From the NCBI GenBank assembly GCA_030849075.1, contig JASAOO010003490.1, positions 1 through 64,000 on the forward strand: a stretch of DNA of 64,000 bases, written 5' to 3'. Source of the DNA: Zelonia costaricensis (lineage: Eukaryota > Euglenozoa > Kinetoplastea > Trypanosomatida > Trypanosomatidae). The notes beneath the pieces are model-generated. The model worked only from the letters and a program-made list of their open reading frames with translations, was not told where the DNA came from and made no database searches. Both the position numbers and the translations under genes were made by a program. Positions 21,637-32,200 of the stretch are shown here, piece by piece; the first letter of the stretch is position 1; each line of letters begins with the position of its first letter.

Positions 21637-24489
21637 TCACAGGTAGTGCATCGTGGGGCGCATCGGCTTCGGCAGCTCCTGCACTGCCTTCAGTGACCCA
21701 TACTTCCGCGCGTACTCAAGGGCGCAGTTGATGGGCAGCGGCAGCGGCAGTGCGTCTGGCTTGTTGGGGTACATGAAGCACATGTTGTACGTGAGCTGCT
21801 GCAGGTCCGCGAGCGAGATGCCCTTGGACCGCTTCTGAACGAGATAGAAGGTGTTGGACGCGTGGCCAAGCGCGCAGTTCGCGCCTGACATGTAGAAGGA
21901 CTCGACGGGGACGTTGGGGTCCGCGTCGGCGAAGACGATGCGGCAGTCGGTTGTCGAGAAGCCCCGCGGCACGTTGCACAAGCCGGATGGTGTTTGGTTA
22001 TTGTTGCTGCCTTTCACCTCGGGGAAGGTCGACTTGACGTCCCACCCCATGCGGAAGTGACAGCGCGGCTGCACGACCACCGTTGCGCTCTTCCAGCTGG
22101 GCAGCACCTGCTCCAGCGCCAGCTCCATGTTCGCCGTGAAGCCCGCCTCCGCATCCGTCATCGCGCCACGGTACAGCACCACAGAGCCCTTGCCGCTCTT
22201 GCCGTTCAGCTGGAAGTGGGCCACCACCTCCTTCAAGAAGTCCGGGAACTTCTTGTTTAGCACCTCGTTCGCGTTCTGCTGCCGCCCAGCCGGGGAAGAG
22301 GCGGACATGGAGGAGGAGGCGACGTCGCTGTCCTCGTACAAGACCTGCTCCTCGCCCTTCACCTGGTAGTGCAGGCAGTACGGCTTCCACGACTTGCCGG
22401 TTGCAAGGAAGGCGACGAAGGCGACCGTGTACAGCTTCACGTTGGCACTCTTGTGCTTGTCCTGCAGCGTGCTCATCGCCGACCCCACCACCGCGCTCAA
22501 CACCAGCAGCGGGTTGGCGCCGAAGGAGCCGCCGGCCTCACCGACGTCCGTGACGAAGCACAACTGTCCGACCTTCGCCGCCACCTGCTGCGTGATCATC
22601 TGCGGTACGTTCCGGTCCAGCGGGACGACCGCCATCTGCGAAACGATCGCGTCGCGGGCGAGGCGCTGCTTGTACATATTGTAGGGCGCCGCATCCTTGT
22701 TGGGCAGCTTGACCATCGCGAACGTGCCGGGCTGGCCGCGGCTGAACTTCTCGGGGGGACCGAATCGCTCAATTGTCGGCTTGGGCAGCGCCACGTTATA
22801 CTCCTGGAGCCACCGTCCGATGTTGCCCCGCGTGAAGTACTCGTCCATGAGCAGCGTCTTGTACGCGCTGGGCTGGTCCGGGTGGCGCAGGTTCTTGAGC
22901 CCGAGCGCGAAGCCGGCCTGCCCCGTGTACTCGACCGCGGCGATCGTGTTGAACTTGTTCGCTCCGGCGGGCACGTACACGGTGGGTGCGGGTAGAACCT
23001 TGCCCATCGCCATCACCGGCGTGGTCTCAATGTGGATGCCGTACTGCTTCAGAACCGTCTTCATGAGGTTCGAGGCGAGCATGCGCCGCAGTGCCGCCTT
23101 CACGCGCTTCGAGCGTTCCTCGGGGTAGATAGAGCACAGCATGGGCAGTCGGCTCAGCTGCATCTCATTCAGTGTGGACATCTGCAGGGAGTCGGCGGGG
23201 TACGGCATCAAGCGGCTGACCTTCGTGCGATCGGCAAAGCGGCAGTACAGAACCGGCAGCTGCGGGTTGATGGTGGCGCCGTACTTGCGCTTGAAGTACT
23301 GCACAAACGTCTCCTCCGGATTGGCCTTCAGCCGCGCCGGCGAGCCGGCAGGAGTATCGAAGGCGATTGCTTTCACCTTCAAGAATGTCGGCTCCCCATA
23401 CGTTGTCGTCACCTTAGCCCCGACGAGGGCCTCGGTCGCGGCCCGCTTGAAGGCGCGTGGGTCATTGCGCTGGAGCTGCTGCAGCAAGTCGCTGCACCGC
23501 GCCGTCGTGGACGCCTTGGTGCTCACATCCAGTTGTAGCACATCCATCTGCTTAGACTGCCCACCGCCGTTCTGCTTCACGATGTGGGCCACATTGGGCG
23601 AGATGGCGTCCATCGTCACGAGGCCGTCGCCACGCTCCGTGGCCGACTTCATGTCGAGGTAGTCCGCCCCGATGTGTTCGCCGTACGTGTCCGCGAGGCC
23701 GCAGCCGATGATCTTGTTCACCCACTGCGCGTGCTCGGGGAGCTTGAGGCTCACCTCGCCGCCGTACCGGATGCTGACGGAGTAGTGGCGCTCCACCACC
23801 GTCTTGCGCCCTTCCTTCTCCTTGCACATGCATTCAATGGAGAAGCCGTCGTCGACGGGAAGTTTCGCGGGGGCCAAGATGGCCTGACCCGTGCACACGC
23901 ACAGGTCCTCCACCTCTGAAGACGTCCTGGTCGGTCGCTCCGTCGTGTGCTTCTTGCGGATGGCGCGCAGCAACTGGTGCTGGAAGTCAATCTTCCACAT
24001 GTCGCCCGCCATGTCCTTCCCGTTCTCCAGGAACTCGAAGGACACGATGTAGTTGTGGAACTTCCCCTTGGACACGTCGATGGGGAAGCAGTTCGTCTCC
24101 ACACTCACGGGCCGACCCGCCAGCGTGCGCGCGTTCTCCTTGGCCACATCGATGCCCCAGTTCTCCCGCTCACGCCACTCGCGCGCGTTGCCGCCACCGA
24201 AGCCGCCGCCGCCGCCACGACCACCGCGGTAGCCACCACGATCACCACCACCGCGGTAGCCGCCGCGATCACCACCACCGCGGTAGCCGCCGCGATCACC
24301 ACCACCGCGGTAGCCGCCGCGATCACCACCACCGCGGTAGCCGCCGCGATCACCGCCGCGATCACCACCGCGGTAGCCACCACGATCGCCACCACCGCCG
24401 TGCTCGCCGCCGCCGCCACCACGCCCACCGCCGCGGTAGCCGCCGCGATCACCGCCGCCGCCGCGCATGTTCTGTGGGTCTGAGTGCAT
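21637..24489 (-). CDS. AGO1: Argonaute (AGO1), RNA interference effector
   Basis: Protein of 950 residues. The N-terminus (to about residue 100) is an RGG domain built from nine-residue DRGGYRGGG-type units; T. brucei AGO1 also has an N-terminal RGG domain, reported to be needed for RNAi. A central PAZ-type region follows, then a PIWI domain over roughly residues 600-950. Visible PIWI landmarks are FVTDVGEAGG (Asp648, the first catalytic position), VLYRGAMTD (Arg774 in the conserved YR), and FYMSG near the C-terminus, which ends MRPTMHYL. The protein binds small guide RNAs in the cytoplasm and silences matching transcripts such as retroposon RNA. The start is uncertain: an ATG at 24468 (residue 8) is a good alternative because the first AG after the upstream pyrimidine tract lies inside codons 3-4. 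Neighbours are a Tex-like gene upstream and an acylated repeat protein downstream, with no evident RNAi link. Confidence 0.93.
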   Translation of the reverse strand: MHSDPQNMRGGGGDRGGYRGGGRGGGGGEHGGGGDRGGYRGGDRGGDRGGYRGGGDRGGYRGGGDRGGYRGGGDRGGYRGGGDRGGYRGGRGGGGGFGGGNAREWRERENWGIDVAKENARTLAGRPVSVETNCFPIDVSKGKFHNYIVSFEFLENGKDMAGDMWKIDFQHQLLRAIRKKHTTERPTRTSSEVEDLCVCTGQAILAPAKLPVDDGFSIECMCKEKEGRKTVVERHYSVSIRYGGEVSLKLPEHAQWVNKIIGCGLADTYGEHIGADYLDMKSATERGDGLVTMDAISPNVAHIVKQNGGGQSKQMDVLQLDVSTKASTTARCSDLLQQLQRNDPRAFKRAATEALVGAKVTTTYGEPTFLKVKAIAFDTPAGSPARLKANPEETFVQYFKRKYGATINPQLPVLYCRFADRTKVSRLMPYPADSLQMSTLNEMQLSRLPMLCSIYPEERSKRVKAALRRMLASNLMKTVLKQYGIHIETTPVMAMGKVLPAPTVYVPAGANKFNTIAAVEYTGQAGFALGLKNLRHPDQPSAYKTLLMDEYFTRGNIGRWLQEYNVALPKPTIERFGPPEKFSRGQPGTFAMVKLPNKDAAPYNMYKQRLARDAIVSQMAVVPLDRNVPQMITQQVAAKVGQLCFVTDVGEAGGSFGANPLLVLSAVVGSAMSTLQDKHKSANVKLYTVAFVAFLATGKSWKPYCLHYQVKGEEQVLYEDSDVASSSMSASSPAGRQQNANEVLNKKFPDFLKEVVAHFQLNGKSGKGSVVLYRGAMTDAEAGFTANMELALEQVLPSWKSATVVVQPRCHFRMGWDVKSTFPEVKGSNNNQTPSGLCNVPRGFSTTDCRIVFADADPNVPVESFYMSGANCALGHASNTFYLVQKRSKGISLADLQQLTYNMCFMYPNKPDALPLPLPINCALEYARKYGSLKAVQELPKPMRPTMHYL
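24221..24387 (-). repeat. 27-bp coding minisatellite in AGO1 RGG domain
   Basis: At least four consecutive 27-base units at 24244-24351 encode DRGGYRGGG-type nine-residue repeats, flanked by degenerate units on both sides. The near identity of the units at DNA level suggests recent expansion or homogenisation. Confidence 0.85.
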
Positions 24490-24528
24490 CGACAGGTGAA
24501 AGGCAAGAAAAAAAAAGAGGAAAAGAGG
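24480..24528 (-). promoter_or_regulatory. Pyrimidine tract and first AG at the AGO1 5' end
   Basis: A strong C/T tract lies on the minus strand at 24528-24505. There is no AG between it and the ATG at 24489. The first AG is at 24481-24480, inside codons 3-4 of the longest frame, and a second is at 24473-24472. If either is the acceptor, translation would start at the ATG at 24468. The nearest AG on the other side is at 24532-24531, with only a weak tract before it. Confidence 0.4.
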
Positions 24529-25503
24529 TACTTATGCGAGTCTTGCGTTGGCACAAGCTGGAGTTGTGATACGGTGCAGCTCACAAGATGGCACGTTTCC
24601 TTTTTTTTGGAGGAGGGCGTTATGCTCTGTTCCTTGTTGCTGTGTGTGTGTGTGTGTATGGTTTGACGTTCACATCCAAGCACTCGTCTCAATAGGCAAA
24701 AGGAAAAAGTGAGTAGGGAAGGGAAGGAGAAGGTAGAAACGCTCATGACAAGTGGATAGGGGGTGGGAGCTGAGGTGCCCTAACCAAACCAACAGGGGCC
24801 GTCACGGCAGCGTGCGTGCCATCGATGTGCCCGCTGCAGACGCGCACTTCCATCCTACACGCGCACCCCCCCCCCTTTCCGTGAAGCCTACGCTGTGCAG
24901 CACCGCAAGTGGCGGTACAGGAGGCGCACGTGACGACGTGCATCAGCGAGAACGCGGTCGAGGGCCCTCAGGTAGAAATTCTGGGGGGGAGGGGGGGGCA
25001 TCGAGGTCACACGCGATGCGGCGCGCTTAACCGACCCGATCCCCCACACACACACCCCACCGTGATTCTGACTTCGTCTTCCTTTTCTGTTTCTTCTCCT
25101 CGGCTTAAGCGGTGCTTTGGTTCGCTTAAACGAAAGCGGGACGAGTGCAAGTCGAGGCTCGATCGAAGAGAAGAGAACGACAAACAGCGAGCACCCATGT
25201 CACAACACAGCGGCAGCGTCACATGGACGACAAACCTGGATGTGCTCCTCCTCCTGCTGCTCCGTCCTCCATCTCCCTCAAAGCACACGTCAACTTAACG
25301 TGGTGAGGTACCACGAGGGAGTCTCGTGCGTGAAGGGGGAAAGGGGGGAGGGTGCACAAAGCTAGCCAGATCATTGCGTCTCCATCCACACGTCCAGGCA
25401 CACCGTGCACACGCCTCTGCCGCGCCGCGGAGTCGTAGGGCTGCCCACCGTTGTTTGTTTACTTCTTGTCCTGCCGCCCGTTCACTGCGGTTGCGTCTCA
25501 CTT
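24490..25503. other. Spacer between the Tex-like gene and AGO1
   Basis: About 1 kb, one of the shorter spacers, with a GT run near 24640-24658. It contains the AGO1 leader region; no gene seen. Confidence 0.6.
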
Positions 25504-28500
25504 TCAGAAGGAGAAGACTGCGTCAGCGTCATCGCCGGCGGCGCCAGCACCGCGCGGGGCCGCGCCTTTGCTGTTGGTGGGTGCTGCAGCTGCTGCGAAC
25601 GGCACCGCAGGTGCCGTGGCGCTTGCGCCGCGCGGGGCAGCCGGGTTGTGCACTGCACTCGCCTCCTCCGTTCGCACGCGTTGCCGGCTCGGGCCCGGTG
25701 ACGTGTCCCTGCCACGCTTGCGTGCGGCGAGGCTCGCTAGCGCGGCGTCCCCGGCGCCCGTTCCGTCGGCGGTCCGGCGGCGGCGCCGTTCGCGCAGCAC
25801 GCGTGCGATGAGCGACGGCGTCGTCTCTTCGCCGAGCGTACTGACCAGCGGAGCACTGTCCGCCGCGGCACCGGGCACGCCTTGGCACAGCGGCCCATCC
25901 CACGCGGTGGCCGTCCTCTGGTTGGCGCCGTCCTTGTCACCGCTGGCGGACGTACGGAGCACATCCTCCGACTCCAGCCGCAGCCGCCGCGCGTGCCCTG
26001 TCGAGCCGCGTCCATCACTGTCTCCGCCCTCACCACCCCGCTGCGCAGCGGCGTCGCGCATGAGAAAGACGCGCGGTCGCTTGAGGTGGTCCAGCGCCTC
26101 GAAGCGAATGCGCTGATCGAGGTACATGCCCACTTGCAACGCGTCCGTCCCCTCACCCCGGACGAGCACCGTGTCGTGCAGGCCGCAGTCCACGAAGGCG
26201 CCAAACATCGTCACGCTCTGCACGACGCCAGAGAGCAGCTGACCAGCGCGGAGCTCCTTCACGTCGCCGACCTCACGGCGCAGCAGCCCGGCGTGGGGGA
26301 GGGAGGCACGCGGGTCCAGCCCGGGGTGCTGCAGCTCCTGCCGAACGAGCTCGAGCGTCTCCACTGCGCACGCGAGCTGGTGCGACGCCAAGGCGGCGAG
26401 CTGCGCCGCCGACATCGTCCCCAGCCGTTGGGCCACGGCCTGACGCACCTGGGCATCCGCTGCCGCGTCGGCAGCGGATCTCGTGGCAGGGCCCTCACTC
26501 GGGCCCTGCGGCGTCCCCTCCGCCGGCCCCCCGAGCTGGCCAGCCGTGTACAGCTCCATCAGCCGCCGCACCAGCGCGTACGACTCGGGGTGAATGTTCG
26601 TGTTGTCCAGCGGCTCGGGCGAGTTCGGGAAGCGAAAAAAGCCAGCGACCTGCTCGTACACGCCGTCCGTCATGGCGGGCACGCGGCGCAGGTCTTCGCG
26701 GCTGCGCAGCCGCCTCGCATGGCGGGCGAGGACGATCTGGTCCACAATCTTCTTCTGGATGCCTGGCACCTTCTCCATGACGTAGCGGTTCGCGCTCGCC
26801 GCGTTGATGCCGACCTTGGCCACGCACGACTCCAGCACGTAGTTCAGCTCTCGCGTCAGGTCCTTTTCGTTCACGTCGTGCTGGTACATGCCGATCCCCA
26901 TGCTGCGCACGGGAATCTTCACAAGCTCGCTGAGCGGGTCGAGCACACGACGTCCGATGTTGACGGCGCCGCGGTACATGACACTCAGGTTGGGGAACTC
27001 CTCCTTGGCAATATCGGAGATCGAGTACACGCTCGCGCCCGCCTCGCTAACGATAGCGAACTCCACGTCGGTCCACTTCTGAGTCTTGATGAGGTCCGCG
27101 ACGAGGTCGGCGGTGCGACTCGATGCTGTGCCGTTGCCGATCACAATCTTGTTGAGTCGCTTCGACTCGACCACCTGTGTCACGTAGCGCCGCATCTTCG
27201 GCTCGTCCATCAGGGTGCAGGTGAAGAAGGTTTCCACGGCGCCCTGCTCGTCGAGGGCAACGCACTTGACCCCGTTGGCGAGCCCAGGGTCCATGGCGAG
27301 CAGGCGCGACTTGCTGAGCGGGCGCTGCAGCAGCATGTGGTGCAGGTTGTGCGCAAACACAACAATCGCCTCCTGCTCAGCGCTCTTCTTCAAGTCACGC
27401 CGGACAGCCGTGTGGCACTGCTTGACAAGGTGTTCGTAGGCGCTCTGCAGCGCCTCGTGGGCGATGCGGCGGGCGTAGTGGGCCTCGCGGAGGTCGTGCG
27501 CGTGCGCAGTGGACGCCGAGGACGGCGTGGTCGCCGTGGGCGAGGACGAGGTGGCCAGCAGCCGGTTCAGACCAGCGTAGAGCTCGCGTGCAGCGTACAT
27601 GAACACGCCGCGGCTCTTGGGCCCGGACTCCACGTCCACCTTGAGCGCACCCCTCGCCTCGCCACGCTGCAGCGCCAGCACGACGTGTGCCGCGACACGC
27701 TGCACCGACCACGACTTGCCGTCGTAGAAGGCGAAGTGCTTGCGGAGCGTCTCGAAGTCCTCCTCCTGTAGCTCCTTTGCCACCTTCTTGCGCGGTTTGG
27801 TCAGCATCGAGCTCGTGAGGCGGGCGGTGTGGCGGCAGTACTCGCCCACACGGCGTCGCAGCTCCTCGCTGCGCTGCACATCTTCGGCAACAATCGCGAC
27901 AAGAAGCCGCTCGCCGTCCTCGGTGCGGCGCAACACCGCGCTGAGCTCCGCCAGCCGCGCCCGGCAGTCCGCGTTGGCCGCATCGAAGGTGAGCAGCGCC
28001 GCCGCGTACGGCCCCAGCCCCGCCGCCCGTCCACGCGACGCAAGACTTGTGCGGCGCTCCTTGAAGGGCTCCCACGCGTCCTCAAGCTGGCTGACGTGCA
28101 GCATCGACATCAGCGCCGCCTGCAGCGCGGGGGTGAGCAGCCCGCGGCTTTCCAGACTCTTCAGCATGAACTGCCGCCGCCGGTGCACCTCTGCCACCTC
28201 CTTGGCCGTGTACAGCACCAGCCGCAGCTGCACCTCGTCCATGCGACCCGTGTCGCCCTGCCGGTAGCGTGCGAGGAACGGAACGGTGGCGCCGCTCTTC
28301 GCCTGTGTGAGCACGAAGCGCACCGCAGCCAGGGGGAGGTGCAGCCGCGCGCTGGTGTGGCGGTGCAGGTCGTCGGGTGCGAGCTCGTACTTGCCGCTGT
28401 ACGTCTCCCCCTCCCCATCCTCGTCCTCCTCCTCTGCCTCCGCCGCCTCGCCCGATCGCTTTACCGCGGCGGCGTCCGCACGAGCAACCACCTTCCGCTC

Positions 28501-29208
28501 CACCACCCCCGCTGCGTGTCTCGCGTCGTCCACGTCGGCCAGAGTCAGCCCCGAACTCACGTCGCCGCTCGTCAGAGGAGCCGCGTCGGGCCCCACCGCG
28601 GCCTCCGGATCGATCCCGCGAATCTCGTCCGCGATGTCGGCCACCGACTTGGCCGCCGAGGAGGCGCTGCTGCGCGTGTACGGGCGCTTCACCCTAGCGC
28701 CGTCGCTGCTGCTGGTAGTGCTGATGCTGGCCGTGCGCGCGGCGCTCGTTGTTGCCGCTGTCTTTCCCGTTGACGGGGGACGTCGCCGCTTTCGCGTCGC
28801 TGGCGCACTTTTTACACCGTCACCGCCGCTGCCGCTGCTGCTGCTGCTGCTGCTGCTCCTCACGGTGCCGCTCGACATGATGTCCGCGGAAGGGTCCCCG
28901 CCGTGCGGCGTTTTGCGTAGCACCCGTGACCCGCGCAGGACGCGCGAGCTGTGAAGAAGGGCCGGCACCGACGACGTGCTATAGGCAGCGTTCGCCGTGT
29001 GCAGAGGAGAAGCGCAGGGGGGCGCTGCCCAGGTGCGACACAAACGAATAAATCCGCGGCGGACGCGGGTGTTGGGCGAGATGAAGCAGTCGTGAAGAAG
29101 AGCGGGAGAGGTGCGAGAAAGAGGTGAGGGCGCGGCGGTGCTGAGGCACAGGCAGTGAGCAGATGGTGCGACGCGGGCGGCGGCAAGCCAACTCAGAGAC
29201 CGGTGCAT
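25504..29208 (-). CDS. Tex/SRBD1-like protein with YqgF, helix-hairpin-helix and S1 domains
   Basis: Protein of 1234 residues. After about 280 residues of low-complexity sequence comes a Tex N-terminal domain (ATVPFLARYRQGDTGRMDEVQLR, then the EDAWEPFKERRTSLA block). A YqgF/RNase H-like domain starts at LLAMDPG (Met639), followed by the GIGMYQHDV stretch, a helix-hairpin-helix region (NAASANRYVMEKVPG, about 775-850) and an S1 RNA-binding domain at about 987-1055 (GVVQSVTMFGAFVDCGLHD). A disordered Arg/Ala-rich tail of about 175 residues ends the protein. This order is that of bacterial Tex, a transcription-associated RNA-binding protein, and of human SRBD1. The first ATG (29208) has a good pyrimidine tract and AG just upstream, and its N-terminus is Arg/Ser/Ala-rich and poor in acids, hinting at mitochondrial import. 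An ATG at 28878 is an alternative start. Function in kinetoplastids is not known to me. Confidence 0.88.
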   Translation of the reverse strand: MHRSLSWLAAARVAPSAHCLCLSTAAPSPLSRTSPALLHDCFISPNTRVRRGFIRLCRTWAAPPCASPLHTANAAYSTSSVPALLHSSRVLRGSRVLRKTPHGGDPSADIMSSGTVRSSSSSSSSGSGGDGVKSAPATRKRRRPPSTGKTAATTSAARTASISTTSSSDGARVKRPYTRSSASSAAKSVADIADEIRGIDPEAAVGPDAAPLTSGDVSSGLTLADVDDARHAAGVVERKVVARADAAAVKRSGEAAEAEEEDEDGEGETYSGKYELAPDDLHRHTSARLHLPLAAVRFVLTQAKSGATVPFLARYRQGDTGRMDEVQLRLVLYTAKEVAEVHRRRQFMLKSLESRGLLTPALQAALMSMLHVSQLEDAWEPFKERRTSLASRGRAAGLGPYAAALLTFDAANADCRARLAELSAVLRRTEDGERLLVAIVAEDVQRSEELRRRVGEYCRHTARLTSSMLTKPRKKVAKELQEEDFETLRKHFAFYDGKSWSVQRVAAHVVLALQRGEARGALKVDVESGPKSRGVFMYAARELYAGLNRLLATSSSPTATTPSSASTAHAHDLREAHYARRIAHEALQSAYEHLVKQCHTAVRRDLKKSAEQEAIVVFAHNLHHMLLQRPLSKSRLLAMDPGLANGVKCVALDEQGAVETFFTCTLMDEPKMRRYVTQVVESKRLNKIVIGNGTASSRTADLVADLIKTQKWTDVEFAIVSEAGASVYSISDIAKEEFPNLSVMYRGAVNIGRRVLDPLSELVKIPVRSMGIGMYQHDVNEKDLTRELNYVLESCVAKVGINAASANRYVMEKVPGIQKKIVDQIVLARHARRLRSREDLRRVPAMTDGVYEQVAGFFRFPNSPEPLDNTNIHPESYALVRRLMELYTAGQLGGPAEGTPQGPSEGPATRSAADAAADAQVRQAVAQRLGTMSAAQLAALASHQLACAVETLELVRQELQHPGLDPRASLPHAGLLRREVGDVKELRAGQLLSGVVQSVTMFGAFVDCGLHDTVLVRGEGTDALQVGMYLDQRIRFEALDHLKRPRVFLMRDAAAQRGGEGGDSDGRGSTGHARRLRLESEDVLRTSASGDKDGANQRTATAWDGPLCQGVPGAAADSAPLVSTLGEETTPSLIARVLRERRRRRTADGTGAGDAALASLAARKRGRDTSPGPSRQRVRTEEASAVHNPAAPRGASATAPAVPFAAAAAPTNSKGAAPRGAGAAGDDADAVFSF

Positions 29209-32200
29209 GCCTAGGCCGCCGGACGTGCCCCGTCAGCGTGCTTGTGCTCGTGCCGTAGAGGGGGGAAGGGGGGAGCTTACGGGACCTCTGCGGAGAGCGG
29301 GGGAGGGAGCGGCAGAAGAAGCGGCGTTGGTGTTTTAGTAGGGGTGGTGAAGACAAGAGTGTGACGAGTGAGTTAGTCTGTGAAGAGGGAAAGGCGGGGG
29401 GGATAGACGAGTGGCGCTGCGCAGATGCAGATGCAGGGATTCAGACTTTAAAAAAAAAAAAAGAAACAAGCACACGCAGGCCCCACCCTCTCGCCGCCGC
29501 GTATCGCTGCGTGCCGCGTGTGTGCGCTTGTGTGGGTATGTCGTGGATGGAGACGTGCACGGCAGCGACGCTGGGATGTGCGCTACGGGGGGGGCGGGGG
29601 GCGGAGGGCGGAGCTTTGCGAGTCCGTGGGAGACAATGCCGCGGTGAGTGATCAGTTATATTAAGCGTCGGTGTGGGTATCGTCACCAATGTCCAAACCG
29701 CCTCCCCAATCCGTCGGTTGCCTCCCTGCTCGTTGTTCGGACAAGGCCTTCCTCACGTTGATGTCGCAACAATGAAGAGCGTGCGCAGCTGCGGCGCGCC
29801 AAGGACAGCGGCAGTGTGACGCGGCGGGACAGAGCTGAGAGCCGTGTAGTTCTTCCACGGTGTAGAGAGGGAGGAAGCGTGCGCACGGGTTGAGACAGAG
29901 ACGTCGTCTTGTCACTCGAGTGTGGAATGGGAAAGAAAAAAAGGGGCGGCAGGAGATACTCGTGGTGGTGGAGTTGATGAACTCAATAGTGTGTGCGTGG
30001 GGGCTGGGGAGGGGGGCTCTGGAGGTGATAGCTGCACGTAGGTCGTCCCTGGGTATGCAGATGTGCAGACGTGTGGAGAGAGCACAAGAGCTGAAAAGGG
30101 GGGCGAATGCAGTCGCTAGCCACGTCGAGGCACCCTCACGGAGACGCGATGGGGCCGAACGTGGAAAATTGCGAGACGAGCGCGGTGTACACCACCGAAG
30201 CGGACAAAAAAAAAGGGACTGCGGTGCGACGGTCAAGATCGCACCGACAGCTGCGCCCTCGCCCCGGGCCACACGCAATTGGAGGGGGGGAAGAGGGAAA
30301 ACGTAAGGCGGCGTGGACCGGAGGTCTCACCCCTCGCCATACGACAACCTGGCACGGCAAGCGCGGCGGGAAGGGTGAGGGCCGGCGACGGGGGGAGCCG
30401 CGGCATCAGCACGTCCCAGCAGAAGCGATTGCAGCAGGGAAGCGAAGCCAGCGAGGGGGGGGGAGTGAAAGTGGAGGAGGGGGGAAGGAAGACGCGAAGA
30501 GTTGGCCCAGAGAGAATCAACCTGCGAGCGAGCAGAGAGCGTGGCGGGGTTGTGCCGCAGAGGAGACAGGGGGACGACAACCGGTGCGGAGCACCGGTGC
30601 AACTAAAACGCGAGCCCTCCTCGAGGAGTGCGACGGAGCTACCGAAAGTACAGAAGCGGCGGCTCTGCACTGTGCAGCTGTGCTGCGAAAGGTGCTCGCA
30701 GAAGAACTCGCAAGCACCTCATTCGCTCGTCATCACCGCAGAGGCCTTGGACGGTCGCGCGCATCGGTCGCTGAGGCCACATTGCGGGCTGGCGTTGGCT
30801 TCGGGCTCAAGCCTTACTCTACTCTTCTCTCTTTTTCTTCTTCTTCGGAGGGCTCTGAGGGAGTCTCTTACGTGGTCGTTGAAAACCAACAAGAACAAAA
30901 AAAGGAAAAGAAGCGTCAACTCAACAGAGGCATGCGACAGCGCACGCGAGTCGATGCACTAATAGTGGAAAACAAAAGGGCGCCAGTGCAACCGACCTAC
31001 TAAAAAGCACCATACGCGCAAAAATGGAAAGCCGTCGGAGAGTACGAGGTGAGGCTGCGGCACGGCGAGAAGGGGTGCAAGTGCGGAGACGCTCGCGTGC
31101 GGGGCAAGCCGCCACGTGCGTGAGGCGGGGTGGTAGCATGAGGTAGAGAGCTCGATGCCGCCGACACGTAGATATGGAGAGAGAGAAAGAGGGAGAAACA
31201 CAGCGCGGAGGTGAAGACAAACAAGAGTGACGGTGACGGAGTGGAAGAGGACGTGGAAAACAGAGAGAAAAAAAAAAGAAGAAGCATCAGGAACACGCAG
31301 TCGAGAGTGGATCATGCACCATCTCATTCACTCCGCAACTACGAGGATGGCGTTGGCGCGCTGGATTCAAAACAAGAAAAAACAGCCGAAAGAGAGAGAG
31401 TGTTTGTGTGTTGCAGAAAGAAAAATGCTGGAAAGGACGGGGAAAAGAAAAAAAGCGACACAGGGAGCTCATGGAATCCCGTGTCAGACACTCCGAGAAA
31501 AAAAAGGAAAAGAAGCTCGTTCTCCTTTCTTCCCCCGTTTTTGTGTGTTCCTTACGTGTTTGAGGGAGGGGGACTCGCTGAGCGGCAACGCAGCACTGTC
31601 GCTATCGTGTAGCGCGAAAACAAACTCCTGTCTGTGCGCCCTCACCCGTGGTCATGTGTGTGTGTGTGTGGCTATTACCAAGACGTTGAGGTCTGCCAAG
31701 TGCACGGTAGTGAAAAAGCAAAGGCCACGAGACGCTTGTGTGTAAGTGTGTGCGTGTGTGCGCCGACTCCTCTGTGCGACCGGATCGGTGCCCCTAGAGT
31801 GCGGGGGTCTGTCCGCCTCTTGTCTGCTTGCTAGGAGAGCAACGGAAGGCGCGCAGGAGGTCTGAGCACCCGCCCCCTCCCCCACCTCGAGAACAAAGGG
31901 AAGCGAGGATTCGGCAAACGCCAAGGACTCAAGATCAAAAGCACAAAGAGAAAAAGAGCATTGTGATGCAGGAGAAATGGGAGGAAAACTCGTCTTTGTG
32001 TGTCTCTGTATGTCTGTGTCTGTGTATATATGTGTGTGTATCGTATTCGACGCACGCCCCGTGAGGAACACACGCGGACTCTCCTAGACACACACACACG
32101 CACTCAAACTCAAACTCATGCGCGGACGCGCACGTGCAGTGGCGTGTGCATCGGTGAGGAGGCCTCCGTATCCTCCCCACCATCGCAGCTCGCCGCACAC

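Noticed and set aside
24221..24387. Regular short repeats that might suggest a CRISPR-like array
   Set aside because: They are contiguous coding repeats without spacers, inside a eukaryotic AGO1 gene.
25882..27771. 629-codon plus-strand open frame
   Set aside because: Antisense shadow of the Tex-like gene with no family motifs.
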